DNA of 64,000 bases from an uncultured Clostridia bacterium (GCA_934169745.1 CAKPOE010000002.1:144467-208466), one strand, 5' to 3'. Shown: positions 26,150 to 34,526, counted from the stretch's first letter. The notes: generated by a model from the letters alone, not told the origin. Program-made: numbers and translations.

Positions 26150-27658
26150 TTAATTACTCCAGTTAGACTTATTCAAGTCATACCATTTTTGTACCAAAGC
26201 TTCAACTTTGGCACCACCATTAGAATACCATGCGTCCCTCAGGTCTTTCATCAGCATCTCAGAAGTATACTCCTTACCAGAGGTAATCGCCTTAATATAC
26301 AGAGAGTCATAAGTGATATTCCACTCTGCAAGTAAGGTGGTAAATTCCTCTACTTCCGGAGTACGAGGCATATCAACACGATATGCACAATTGATAAGAG
26401 TGTTATATGCTTCTACGGCCAAACTAGCCACTTTCTGTGAGACATAGTCCGATTGTGCTTTTTGAATAACATTCTTATCAGCAGACTCTTCCTGCGCAAC
26501 AATGGCAAACAATTGAGAATATCTCAACTGTTGAGCCAACGCATCATCATCTACAGCAACTCGCTTCCCATCAACAACGTTGTAATGGATTCCCTCAAAC
26601 CCATTGTATAGAGGAGCAAATCCACCACCAATCATCCAGTCGATGAATTTCATCACACCGACAGGATTTTTGCACTGCTTATTAATAGCCACATACAGAT
26701 TTGGTTCAGAGCCACGAGCATAGCAGTTCAAACCAAATTCGGTTTTGATCGGAGGAACAGGCACAATGTCTGCTTCAATATTGTTTGAAAGCAAAGCATA
26801 ATTCAACGTTCCACTCCACTGATCCATCAGAATCCCTGCAGAGCCATTAATCCAAAGTCGCTTTTGAAGAATATAGTCGGTATCGGTAGGAAAATCGCGC
26901 ATTACCAATCCTTCATCATACGCAGTCTTGAGAAAATCGATTGCAGCTTGGTACCGAGAAGTAAGTGGACCAAACTCAACCTTACCATTCTCATCAACAT
27001 ACCAAGAGGAAGGACTTGCCTGATACAGCCCAAACCACGATGCCAACTGCCAATCGTTCAACACAATCGGAACAGTATTTTCTCCACCAAGGTTTGCTTG
27101 CTTAAATTTCCGTGCAACTTCCAGAAGTTCATCTGTAGAAGTGGGCATTGCAAGCGAAAGTTCATCAAGCCAGTCTTGCCTAATCCACAATGCACTACTC
27201 AAAGTGGTCCCTCTCAAACTCGTAAAAACATACGTCTTTCCATTAAATTTCGTATATTTCACGAGTTCCGGATGTTCATTGAGATACTCTTTGTATTCAA
27301 TGCTATACTTGTCAATCAATTCATCCAACGGCTGAATCAACTCTTCGTTTGCAAGAAACGAAAAAAAGTTAGCATCATATTCAATGAGTACATCAGGAGC
27401 CTCACCCAGTGCTACCAGGTTGTTCAACGAATTTTTAAATCCATTCCGCGGAATTGCAACCCATTGCAAATCCAATCCCGTCTCTTCACGCATCCACTTA
27501 GTCCAGCGATTTTCTTCCATCGTGCCTTCTTCCACAGAGACCTTACCCTTATCCATTACGGCAATGGTAATAGTCTCATTGTTTTCGGCTTGCACCACCC
27601 CAACAACGGAAAACAGCAAGGTAATGAGTACCATGAACACCGCACACAACTTCTTCAT
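26150..27658 (-). CDS. Sugar ABC transporter substrate-binding protein
   Basis: 502 aa, LplA/YtcQ-type extracellular solute-binding protein of CUT1-like importers. Residues 1-24 are a signal peptide ending VVQA-EN. No lipobox cysteine is present, unlike most Gram-positive binding proteins. EETGLDLQWVAIPRNGFKN and LGEAPDVLIEYDANFFS match the family N-lobe. The substrate is unknown but is usually an oligosaccharide. It is the last gene of an operon with two permeases. No ATPase gene is nearby, so a shared MsmX-type ATPase is expected. Codons are richer in GC than in the permease genes. Confidence 0.85.
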   Translation of the reverse strand: MKKLCAVFMVLITLLFSVVGVVQAENNETITIAVMDKGKVSVEEGTMEENRWTKWMREETGLDLQWVAIPRNGFKNSLNNLVALGEAPDVLIEYDANFFSFLANEELIQPLDELIDKYSIEYKEYLNEHPELVKYTKFNGKTYVFTSLRGTTLSSALWIRQDWLDELSLAMPTSTDELLEVARKFKQANLGGENTVPIVLNDWQLASWFGLYQASPSSWYVDENGKVEFGPLTSRYQAAIDFLKTAYDEGLVMRDFPTDTDYILQKRLWINGSAGILMDQWSGTLNYALLSNNIEADIVPVPPIKTEFGLNCYARGSEPNLYVAINKQCKNPVGVMKFIDWMIGGGFAPLYNGFEGIHYNVVDGKRVAVDDDALAQQLRYSQLFAIVAQEESADKNVIQKAQSDYVSQKVASLAVEAYNTLINCAYRVDMPRTPEVEEFTTLLAEWNITYDSLYIKAITSGKEYTSEMLMKDLRDAWYSNGGAKVEALVQKWYDLNKSNWSN

Positions 27659-27671
27659 TTCTTTTTCCTCC

Positions 27672-28556
27672 TCATTCTTTGTTGATATTCAAAATACTAC
27701 CTTTTATGTAGTATTTTTGAAGTGGTATAGAAATGCACACCATTGGTAGCATGCATACAACTATTCCTGCACACTTTATGCTACTCCCAGCAATTGTTTG
27801 TTGCATCTGAGCGTCTTTCTGGCTCAACGTTAAGAAACTCTCCGAAACAGTTTCAATCATCTGTTGAACTCGTAAGACTATAGGCATCATGTCGCTCTTA
27901 TGAATAAACAACATTACAGTATAGTATTCATTCCACCATGATACCATATAAAATAGTGCAACCGATATAATTGCCGGCATAGATAGGAAAAGATACACTT
28001 CAAAAAGAATTCTAGCATCTCCCGCGCCATCAATCTTAGCTGCCTCTTCTAAACTTTTCGGAACAGCTTCGAACGATGTCTTTAATATAAATATGTTAAA
28101 TATGCTTGCTAGATTTGAAAGCCAAACGCTAAAATATGTGTTAACTAATCCAAGTTGTTTCATTAACACAAATCTGGGAATAATACCTGACTTAAAAAAC
28201 ATGGTAAAAAGAATGAAGCCAAGTACAATTTTTCTCCCCTTAAGATTTGCTTTACTTAGTGGATATGCACAAATGACACTAAAGATTACACTGAACAGTG
28301 TTCCAACAAGCATAATAATCATAGAATTCTTTATAGCCACAACTACCTGATTGCTCCTAAACAAACTCTTATAGGAAGCAATGGTAGCATTTACCGGATA
28401 AAACAATACTTTTCCAGACTCCACGGCTTGTTTGGAACTCAAGGAAACACTAAGCACATAAGCAATCGGTAGTACACAAACAAGCAGTGTCACAGCCCAA
28501 AACACAACAATGAACTTGTTGAATCCTTTATCCGAACGTTTACTCCGCTGCTTCAT
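27672..28556 (-). CDS. Sugar ABC transporter permease (LplC/YtcP-type)
   Basis: 294 aa with six membrane segments. The cytoplasmic EAA loop is visible as KSLEEAAKIDGAGDARILFEV near residue 160, which couples to the ATPase. The start overlaps the upstream permease stop by 4 nt, implying coupled translation. It pairs with the 28553 permease and the 26150 binding protein. Confidence 0.9.
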   Translation of the reverse strand: MKQRSKRSDKGFNKFIVVFWAVTLLVCVLPIAYVLSVSLSSKQAVESGKVLFYPVNATIASYKSLFRSNQVVVAIKNSMIIMLVGTLFSVIFSVICAYPLSKANLKGRKIVLGFILFTMFFKSGIIPRFVLMKQLGLVNTYFSVWLSNLASIFNIFILKTSFEAVPKSLEEAAKIDGAGDARILFEVYLFLSMPAIISVALFYMVSWWNEYYTVMLFIHKSDMMPIVLRVQQMIETVSESFLTLSQKDAQMQQTIAGSSIKCAGIVVCMLPMVCISIPLQKYYIKGSILNINKE

Positions 28557-29482
28557 ACTCCGTTTTCTCCTTTCGAAATACGTTTAATGACAATATTGCC
28601 TACTGCCAACATTACTAAACCAATAACTCCTTTAAAAAGTCCTATTGCTGTAGAATAGCTATACTGTATATTTTGTGCAAGTCCAATCTTATATTCATAT
28701 GTGCTAATTACCTCAGCAATAGAAAGCACCATGTTATTTTGAAGTGCATATGCTTGTTCAAAGCCAACAGAGGCAATTTTTCCAAGCTTCAAAATAAACA
28801 TAGAAGCAATAAGCGGAGTTATTTGTGGCAATGTAATATAAATTATTTGTTTTAACTTATTGGCTCCATCAAGCTTTGCAGACTCATACAGCTCTGGATT
28901 TATGCTTGTAATAGCGGACATATAAATAATGGTTCCCCATCCAGCATTTTTCCAGATTTCTGTAAAAATATATACCAACAGCCAAAGGCCTTCATTGCCC
29001 ATTATATAAATTGTATTTTGAGGTGCAATGCCTAACAAATTAGAGACCTTAGCTGGTAACCCAATTGTTGGTGACAAAAACAAGTTAACAATGCCACCCA
29101 TCACACTCCAAGTAATAAAATATGGTACATAAATTATAGTTTGAATCATACGTTTCATTTTATTATTCTTCACTTCATTAATCATAAGAGACATAATGAT
29201 TGGAAATGGAAATGAGAAACACAAATTCATAATAGATATTAATAGTGTATTTTTAAAAACCTGGATAAATTCTTTGCTTTTCATTAGTTTTTCAAAGTAT
29301 TTAAAACCAACCCACGGACTGTTAAAGATACCCTTTGCAAGTTTGAATTCTTTGAATGCAATGATAGAACCATACATTGGGTAGTATTTGAAAACAAGAT
29401 AATACACAATTACTGGCAAGAGCATCAAGTACAAATGCTTGTTAGTCCAAATGTACCGCAAAGCCTTTTCACTACGCTTCAT
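28553..29482 (-). CDS. Sugar ABC transporter permease (LplB/YteP-type)
   Basis: 309 aa with six membrane segments and the EAA loop NPELYESAKLDGANKLKQI near residue 195. The N-terminal YLMLLPVIVYYLVFKYYPMYG is typical of this permease type. First gene of the operon, start with AAGGAGG, promoter at 29546-29574. Confidence 0.9.
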   Translation of the reverse strand: MKRSEKALRYIWTNKHLYLMLLPVIVYYLVFKYYPMYGSIIAFKEFKLAKGIFNSPWVGFKYFEKLMKSKEFIQVFKNTLLISIMNLCFSFPFPIIMSLMINEVKNNKMKRMIQTIIYVPYFITWSVMGGIVNLFLSPTIGLPAKVSNLLGIAPQNTIYIMGNEGLWLLVYIFTEIWKNAGWGTIIYMSAITSINPELYESAKLDGANKLKQIIYITLPQITPLIASMFILKLGKIASVGFEQAYALQNNMVLSIAEVISTYEYKIGLAQNIQYSYSTAIGLFKGVIGLVMLAVGNIVIKRISKGENGV

Positions 29483-29545
29483 TTTTCTTCCTCCTTATCA
29501 TTACTTTAATTGTAGTAATAGAAAAACAGATTCAATTTCCTCAAT

Positions 29546-29574
29546 ATAATATCACAAATCTTTGCACAAGTCTA
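29546..29574 (-). promoter_or_regulatory. Promoter of the ABC importer operon
   Basis: Minus strand TAGACT (29574-29569), 17 nt ending TGTGA, TATTAT (29551-29546). The arrangement resembles the extended -10 promoters of the high-GC orphan genes. Confidence 0.5.
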
Positions 29575-29676
29575 CATAAATTTAGAATTTTCGTTAACTT
29601 GCATCGTTAAATGTTGTATTTATCATACATGCCTGAATAACCCTTACAATATAAAGAAAAATGTTTATAAATTATG

Positions 29677-29705
29677 TTGACTTCTTTTGATATTTGTGGT
29701 ATATT
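29677..29705 (+). promoter_or_regulatory. Promoter of the 188-aa orphan gene
   Basis: TTGACT (29677-29682), 17 nt ending GTGG, TATATT (29700-29705). The -10 region TGTGGTATATTATGTATGCT is identical to that at 30465-30484. The about 90-nt leader holds a second AAGGAGG motif (29736-29742) without a usable start. The rest of 29483-29799 shows nothing else. Confidence 0.65.
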
Positions 29706-29799
29706 ATGTATGCTCAAATAACGTAAATAATTGAAAAGGAGGTTAAACTTAAGCTTCTGCAACTAACTCAAACCGACCAAAAATAAGGAGGATAACGTA

Positions 29800-30366
29800 A
29801 TGATCACTATTCTGCAAATCGGTATTGTCTTGGCATTGATCTGTTTCATTTACGGTAAGTACACTAACAGTAATTTCTATAAGCGTCGCTTTCTTAATGC
29901 TGTTCGGTGCGAAATGTTGCCTGACATCATCAGTGCAAACAAGGGTGTAATTCAGACCTTCAAATTCCTGTCTATCTGGGCCGCAAATGCCAAAAATTAC
30001 CCTGAAATCATGAATGACAGGGAGCTTAGAAAAATGGTTCTGTATTTCGAGAAGGAGAAAAGTGTGTACACCTCTCTCGAAAGGGCAAATGAAAAGCCGA
30101 TGTATGCTGGACGTTTTGATTATCTCTATGGTAATCTCAAAAGTGCCACATGGGACATCGGAAGGACGTTAGTCTGCATTCCTCACGAATGCCCCAAGTG
30201 TATTGATGAAAATTTCAATACAGCTTCGTACTTCTATAACAACAACGTGTGCCCTTATGTAAGAAAAGTCAACGCCCTCGTTCCTAAGTATAACGAAGTT
30301 CGTACTGCTCAAGGTATGGAAAATGTCGTTTTGTCTGGAACCCTCAAAGAAATCGAAATACCCTAA
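29800..30366 (+). CDS. Uncharacterised membrane-anchored protein, high-GC orphan
   Basis: 188 aa. Residues 3-20 (TILQIGIVLALICFIYGKY) form an N-terminal membrane anchor, followed by a soluble, mostly helical domain. The C-terminal YNNNVCPYVRKVNALVPKYN is faintly like the LemA family repeat (YN..V..YN..i..fP), but the resemblance is weak and I do not assign it. Cysteines cluster at CIPHECPKCID. The start has ATAAGGAGGATAACGTA-ATG. Codons are GC-rich; monocistronic with its own promoter and terminator. Confidence 0.65.
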   Translation: MITILQIGIVLALICFIYGKYTNSNFYKRRFLNAVRCEMLPDIISANKGVIQTFKFLSIWAANAKNYPEIMNDRELRKMVLYFEKEKSVYTSLERANEKPMYAGRFDYLYGNLKSATWDIGRTLVCIPHECPKCIDENFNTASYFYNNNVCPYVRKVNALVPKYNEVRTAQGMENVVLSGTLKEIEIP

Positions 30367-30390
30367 AGCCCCAATTGGGGCTTTTTTTAT
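30365..30390 (+). terminator. Rho-independent terminator
   Basis: AAAGCCCC, AATT loop, GGGGCTTT plus T-run; it overlaps the stop codon of the preceding gene. Confidence 0.9.
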
Positions 30391-30447
30391 ATCATTCTCT
30401 ACATACATCTAAAATTGTATTTTATATACATAATTTCAAATTTTATG

Positions 30448-30476
30448 TTGACTTTTTCTTTTGAATGTGGTATATT
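30448..30476 (+). promoter_or_regulatory. Promoter of the 82-aa orphan gene
   Basis: TTGACT (30448-30453), 17 nt ending GTGG, TATATT (30471-30476), nearly a duplicate of the 29677 promoter. The leader again holds an extra AAGGAGG (30504-30511). Confidence 0.65.
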
Positions 30477-30558
30477 ATGTATGCTTGAATAGCAAATAAT
30501 GAAGAAGGAGGTTTGTAGTAACTACTACTCTACCAGTAAATAAAAGGAGGACATGCAT

Positions 30559-30807
30559 ATGTATCCTGGTCTCGCTAGCGCTATTGAAAACAAGCTGAGT
30601 GGCGATGAATGGAGCTTGGTATCCTATCACATTAACAAGGCTGACAGCCTTGGTGATGAAGCCAATTCCAGCTCGGTATCGAAAGAAGAAGCCTCTCGCT
30701 TGGAAGCCCGTGCACGTGAATGCATCCAAGATGCTGTGGCTATTGCCAGGTCGAATGGCGAGTACAATGCTGCGGACAAGATTGCGTATTACCTGCGGTT
30801 CTATTAA
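30559..30807 (+). CDS. Uncharacterised 82-aa soluble protein, high-GC orphan
   Basis: Start MYPGLASAIENKL chosen because AAAGGAGG lies 8 nt upstream; an ATG 6 nt earlier is too close to the RBS. The protein is acidic and helical with a Ser/Glu/Ala-rich centre (SSSVSKEEASRLEARAREC) and one cysteine. No recognisable family. Same architecture as the gene before it: own promoter, strong RBS, abutting terminator, GC-ending codons. Confidence 0.65.
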   Translation: MYPGLASAIENKLSGDEWSLVSYHINKADSLGDEANSSSVSKEEASRLEARARECIQDAVAIARSNGEYNAADKIAYYLRFY

Positions 30808-30813
30808 TGAAGA

Positions 30814-30841
30814 GGCCCCGACTAATGTCGGGGCCCTTTTT
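30814..30841 (+). terminator. Rho-independent terminator
   Basis: GGCCCCGAC, TAAT loop, GTCGGGGCC, then CTTTTTA. Confidence 0.9.
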
Positions 30842-30866
30842 ATTTGAATTCCAGTTAAATTTACTA

Positions 30867-31190
30867 TTATAATTTGTTATATTCTTCATCTTGCACAGGT
30901 TCACACCACTCTGTTTTTGTATTATCACCAGGAACCTCAATAGCTATATGGCTAAACCAACAATTCTTCTTAGATCCATGCCAGTGTTTAACATTTGCTG
31001 GTATTGTAATTACCTTTCCTGGTTTCAATTTCACAGTCTCTTTTCCTTCCTCTTGATACCATCCTTCCCCTGCTGTACATACTAAAATCTGACCTCCACC
31101 TTTCGTAGCATGATGTATGTGCCAATTATTTCTGCATCTTGGTTCTCCCTCGCCAAATACATTACTCTTGTAAAATTCTTCTTTATTCAT
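30867..31190 (-). CDS. Small cupin-domain protein
   Basis: 107 aa. One conserved beta-barrel with metal-site residues in NWHIHHATKGGGQILVCTAG (motif 1) and PANVKHWHGSKKNCWFSHIA (motif 2). KLKPGKVITIPANVKHWHG is the classic cupin core. This size class often includes carboxymuconolactone-decarboxylase-associated or sugar-binding cupins, but the substrate is not identifiable. RBS AAGGAAGTG. Monocistronic. Confidence 0.82.
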   Translation of the reverse strand: MNKEEFYKSNVFGEGEPRCRNNWHIHHATKGGGQILVCTAGEGWYQEEGKETVKLKPGKVITIPANVKHWHGSKKNCWFSHIAIEVPGDNTKTEWCEPVQDEEYNKL

Positions 31191-31255
31191 CTTTATACAC
31201 TTCCTTTATATGGTGTTTCGTGCGATTATAAAGAAAGAATAACCAGTAAATAATT

Positions 31256-31507
31256 TTACTGGTTATCTTTTTCAATCCTTTTCTTGGCATATGAACACGT
31301 TGCTTGCAAATCCTTATTATTCTTCTTTGCATTTTCCACAACACACTCTATTAATTTTTTTGCTATTCCTTGACCCTGATATGAAGTATCAACCTCTGTA
31401 TGCACTATATTCCAAATGTTTTCATGCACTTCAAAACAACATTCGCCAATTTGTTTTTCTCCATCATATGCTATAGCTCTATTATCATCAAAAACTATTG
31501 TTATCAT
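31256..31507 (-). CDS. Small GNAT N-acetyltransferase (YjdJ/NATD1-like)
   Basis: 83 aa, the length of the minimal GNAT subfamily. The acetyl-CoA-binding loop is in VDTSYQGQGIAKKLIECVV near residue 42. The start at 31507 follows GGGAGG at 6-nt spacing; an open frame 12 nt upstream lacks an RBS. The substrate is unknown. It sits 15 nt after the end of a broken ogt gene. Confidence 0.75.
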   Translation of the reverse strand: MITIVFDDNRAIAYDGEKQIGECCFEVHENIWNIVHTEVDTSYQGQGIAKKLIECVVENAKKNNKDLQATCSYAKKRIEKDNQ

Positions 31508-31522
31508 ATTACCTCCCACTAA

Positions 31523-31680
31523 TTATCTGTTTGGAATTTTAAACTTACTCATATCGTTTTTTTCAATCTCCAACAATTTGATTTTATTCTTCATTCCTCC
31601 ACCATATCCAGTAAGATTGCCATTTGCTCCAACAACCCTATGACACGGTATAATTATACAATTTTTCGCCACTACCTAAA
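31523..31680 (-). pseudogene. ogt: 3' remnant of methylated-DNA--protein-cysteine methyltransferase
   Basis: The minus-strand frame reads VVAKNCIIIPCHRVVGANG followed by NLTGYGGGMKNKIKLLEIEK and ends FKIPNR-stop at 31523. The PCHRV active-site motif with the acceptor cysteine is intact, but about the first two thirds of the gene are gone. A stop codon lies just upstream in this frame. The bases 31638-31680 also encode, in another frame, the C-terminus of the NTase-GNAT gene, so the remnant is fused to it by a deletion or rearrangement. Confidence 0.85.
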
Positions 31681-32495
31681 GTCTCGATGTATTTAGCACC
31701 AAATCTTTCATAATAGTTATCTAAGTTAGTTTTCAAATATAACCTTTCTATTCCTCTTTTTTTCGCCTCTTGCAGAATTGCATCATTTAAAATCTTTGAA
31801 CAGCCTATTTTCCTATATTCTTCTTTAACAAACATAGTTGCATACCACGGAGTTAAATCAGGTTTCTCATCACAATCATTTGGAAATATTGATACAAATC
31901 CTACTAATTCCTGTCTGAAAACAAGTAATAATTTGCAATAATCTTTTTCATTTAGTTTTCTTTTTATATTATCGATTTTGTTTTTTATTTTAGTTTCAAA
32001 CTCTTCATCTGTTAATCCACACTTTCCCCACTCCTGTTGTGTAAGTGTAGCAATCTCTTCTATATATTCCTGATGTTCTTTTGCATTACAAATCTCAAAA
32101 CCTTCGTACAAAAACTTAATTATATTTTCAATATCTTTTTGGTCTTTAGGCAAATTCCTTTTCTTTTTATCTTTCAGAATTATTCCTAGTTTTTGAACCG
32201 GATAACCATCAACTATATCATATTCAAACTTATATTTAGAATCATTTTTATCATTGACCACGATTTCAACATCATCACACAACTTGTAAAAACCATACTC
32301 ATTTCTATTATTTTCATCAAGATGATATTTATTCTTCAGCACATTCTCAAACAATTCTTGAGAAACACATAAATCAATATCTCCAACCTTTTCTCTAAGG
32401 CCATATAAAAGAAGACATCCACTTGACAATATGTAATACTCGCCAACAGGCAAATTTAAAGAATTTAGTTTTTCAATAAATGCTTGTTTATCCAT
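31638..32495 (-). CDS. Fusion of nucleotidyltransferase-like domain and GNAT acetyltransferase
   Basis: 285 aa with two parts. Residues about 1-125 resemble a minimal nucleotidyltransferase fold (YYILSSGCLLLYGLREKVGD followed by IDLCVSQELF, then DDVEIVVNDKND). Residues about 135-285 are a GNAT domain (YATMFVKEEYRKIGCSKILN followed by DAILQEAKKRGIERLYLKTN). The fusion is unusual, and the NTase signature lacks a fully convincing GS-DxD triad, so activity is uncertain. The last about 12 residues are encoded by DNA that also belongs to the ogt remnant. The start has AAGGAGG. Confidence 0.65.
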   Translation of the reverse strand: MDKQAFIEKLNSLNLPVGEYYILSSGCLLLYGLREKVGDIDLCVSQELFENVLKNKYHLDENNRNEYGFYKLCDDVEIVVNDKNDSKYKFEYDIVDGYPVQKLGIILKDKKKRNLPKDQKDIENIIKFLYEGFEICNAKEHQEYIEEIATLTQQEWGKCGLTDEEFETKIKNKIDNIKRKLNEKDYCKLLLVFRQELVGFVSIFPNDCDEKPDLTPWYATMFVKEEYRKIGCSKILNDAILQEAKKRGIERLYLKTNLDNYYERFGAKYIETLGSGEKLYNYTVS

Positions 32496-32512
32496 AACAT
32501 CCTCCTTTTCAA

Positions 32513-33289
32513 TTATCCTAGTGCTACATCCAAAATCATCATTATTACAAAACCAGCAGCAACTCCCAGTGTAGCTACGTCCGAATAATTTCCAGCTTGT
32601 GACTCTGGAACCAGTTCCTCAATCACTACATATATCATTGCTCCAGCAGCAAATGATAGCAAGTATGGAAGTATTGGAACCACAAGACTTGTAAGCAATA
32701 TTGTTATAATTGCACCTATCGGCTCTACAATTCCAGAAAGGGTACCACACAAGAAAGCTTTTACTTTTGACATTCCCTCACTTTTTAATGGCATTGATAT
32801 TATTGCACCTTCCGGAAAATTTTGAATAGCAATGCCTATAGCAAGAGCAAATGCTCCCGCCATTGTTATTCCTGCATCTCCTATAATGGCTCCAGCAAAT
32901 GTAACACCTACAGCCATTCCTTCCGGTATATTATGAAGTGTAACCGCAAGCACCATCATTGTTGTCTTCTTTAGTTTTGCTTTTAATCCTTCTGGCTCAC
33001 TCTGATTTGTATGTAAATGAGGTATTATTTTATCAAGCATCAATAGAAATAACACACCTATTAAGAAGCCAACGGCAGCAGGTAGCCACGAAATCATCCC
33101 TTGATTTTTTGCCATTTCTATTGACGGAATAAGTAAAGACCATACCGAAGCCGCAATCATAACACCGGAAGCAAATCCCAATAGTACTTTTTCTAATTTA
33201 GAATTCATTTTATTTCGCATTAAAAATACCATTGCAGAACCAAGCATAGTTCCCAAAAACGGTATTGCAAGACCAATCACTAAATTCAT
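32513..33289 (-). CDS. ZIP family metal transporter (ZupT-like)
   Basis: 258 aa with eight hydrophobic segments. It has HNIPEG and QNFPEGA metal motifs and EELVPES near the end, and the same VMIAASVWSLLIPS start region as the paralogue at 20019. A cytoplasmic loop HLHTNQSEPEG contains histidines that may sense metal. The start at 33289 follows GGGGAG. Probably Zn2+ uptake. Confidence 0.87.
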   Translation of the reverse strand: MNLVIGLAIPFLGTMLGSAMVFLMRNKMNSKLEKVLLGFASGVMIAASVWSLLIPSIEMAKNQGMISWLPAAVGFLIGVLFLLMLDKIIPHLHTNQSEPEGLKAKLKKTTMMVLAVTLHNIPEGMAVGVTFAGAIIGDAGITMAGAFALAIGIAIQNFPEGAIISMPLKSEGMSKVKAFLCGTLSGIVEPIGAIITILLTSLVVPILPYLLSFAAGAMIYVVIEELVPESQAGNYSDVATLGVAAGFVIMMILDVALG

Positions 33290-33350
33290 TTTTCTCTCCC
33301 CTTTTTCAAGAATATTATACACTTAAAATCAATGATTCGGCAATATTATA

Positions 33351-33872
33351 TTATTTTTCTTCTTCATACCAACTTTTGGCACGCGTTATTAAGTCAGTAA
33401 CATAGACACTTTTAACCGTTTTATATTCTTTTCTTTCTCTAATTCCATCATCTATAATCTTCTTTTTGAAATTTGAATAGTTCTGTGCTTCCACTTTATT
33501 ATTCAACAAATATTCCTTAAGAATAATGAATTCTGCATATCTTTCTGTGTTCGAAATGACTAAATGTATATGAACATCACCCGAACCCGTTTCAGTACTT
33601 TTTGAGGAAAAGAATTGGTATACTTCAGTTTTAGATTTTGCACTAGAATAAAAACCTCTATTTTCTAGAATTTTCGAAATCTCTTCAAACTGTTTTTCAT
33701 CTTTAGCACCAATAAGAACATCAATTATGTTTTTCCCACAAATGTCCGGAATGGCTGTAGAACCAACATGAGTGATAGGAATAGATATATCTAAATATTC
33801 TCTTAAACTTTTCTCAATCTCATTATACAATTTCTTATTCTCTAAAAAATCTTGCTTAATTAAAGTTACCAC
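33351..33872 (-). CDS. GrpB/UPF0157 family nucleotidyltransferase-like protein
   Basis: 173 aa, the family length. Signature ITHVGSTAIPDICGKNIIDVL near residue 34 contains the GS and later D residues of the nucleotidyltransferase superfamily, and DVHIHLVISNTERYAEFIILKE is also typical. No enzymatic role is firmly established for most members. The RBS upstream is GAGGTGAGTTTGTGG. Confidence 0.82.
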   Translation of the reverse strand: MVTLIKQDFLENKKLYNEIEKSLREYLDISIPITHVGSTAIPDICGKNIIDVLIGAKDEKQFEEISKILENRGFYSSAKSKTEVYQFFSSKSTETGSGDVHIHLVISNTERYAEFIILKEYLLNNKVEAQNYSNFKKKIIDDGIRERKEYKTVKSVYVTDLITRAKSWYEEEK

Positions 33873-33971
33873 AAACTCACCTCTTATGCTTTATATTTCA
33901 ACACAGTTGTGTAATAATGTCAATGTGTTTTACATTTAAGATACCCTAATTCTTCTTTTTTGTAGGTATCC

Positions 33972-34082
33972 TTACTTCTTATAATACTTTTCGTCCATTA
34001 TTCTCTTTTTGTATTTAGTTGAATCTGTGTACATTTTTAAATTATATCCACCTAGTTCGTAATTACACCATTCTCCTTTCAT
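33972..34082 (-). CDS. Doubtful 36-codon ORF or gene remnant
   Basis: Open frame starting MKGEWCNYELGGYNLKMY and ending MDEKYYKK-stop. There is no clear RBS, and the frame is open only a few codons further upstream to a TAG. It looks like protein-coding composition, possibly the tail of a lost gene. The rest of 33873-34193 holds an imperfect GATACC/GGTATC hairpin and nothing else I recognise. Confidence 0.25.
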   Translation of the reverse strand: MKGEWCNYELGGYNLKMYTDSTKYKKRIMDEKYYKK

Positions 34083-34193
34083 CGAGTATGATGCTATACT
34101 TCGACACTATTTTTTCTTTCCAACAACTTTTTATATACTTTTCTGTCTAAAGTATTTTTGTATTGCTATCTTTCACGTATTATTTGCTATCTT

Positions 34194-34236
34194 ACAAAAA
34201 AATCCCTCTGCTTTTCATTGCAGAGGGATTTTTTTA
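34194..34236 (-). terminator. Rho-independent terminator, bidirectional
   Basis: A7 tract, AATCCCTCTGC (34201-34211), 8-nt loop, GCAGAGGGATT (34220-34230), T-run. It abuts the stop codon of the 72-aa gene. Confidence 0.9.
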
Positions 34237-34237
34237 A

Positions 34238-34456
34238 TTACTTCTTACCGTCGCGATTGGGTCCCGCGACTCCCTGCCGCCCAGATTTAGGGCTATAGAA
34301 AGTATGCGAGCCTTCGTAGTCTTTGGAATTCATCTGATCAACCTGAACATCATGGCTATCTTTGGAACCAGAATAATTGGACCAGGAATAGCCTTTTTCA
34401 TCCTTCCGTTTAGTGCCACCTTGAGTGCTACGATCAGATACCATAGGAGTAGTCAT
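34238..34456 (-). CDS. Uncharacterised 72-aa hydrophilic protein, high-GC orphan
   Basis: Start MTTPMVSDRSTQGGTKRK at 34456, placed by AAAAAGGAGGACATAAAT-ATG; an upstream in-frame ATG at 34477 overlaps the RBS. The protein is highly polar, rich in Ser, Gly, Asp and Lys, with no hydrophobic core, so it is probably disordered (SNYSGSKDSHDVQVDQMNSK, SPKSGRQGVAGPNRDGKK). No family recognised. GC-rich codons, own promoter and abutting terminator. Confidence 0.65.
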   Translation of the reverse strand: MTTPMVSDRSTQGGTKRKDEKGYSWSNYSGSKDSHDVQVDQMNSKDYEGSHTFYSPKSGRQGVAGPNRDGKK

Positions 34457-34497
34457 ATTTATGTCCTCCTTTTTCATTAAACCTTTCGGTCAAATGG

Positions 34498-34526
34498 ATT
34501 GTACCACGTTTCTACTTTTATGTCAA
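34498..34526 (-). promoter_or_regulatory. Promoter of the 72-aa orphan gene
   Basis: Minus strand TTGACA (34526-34521), 17 nt ending GTGG, TACAAT (34503-34498). The GTGG before the -10 is shared with the 29.7, 30.4 and 61.9 kb promoters. Confidence 0.7.

Noticed and set aside
26864..27685. 273-codon plus-strand frame opposite the sugar-binding protein gene
   Set aside because: No RBS, low-complexity composition, and the opposite strand encodes a clear ABC binding protein.
33873..34193. CRISPR-like or repeat array in the AT-rich gap
   Set aside because: No direct repeats of regular spacing; no CRISPR array was found anywhere in the window.
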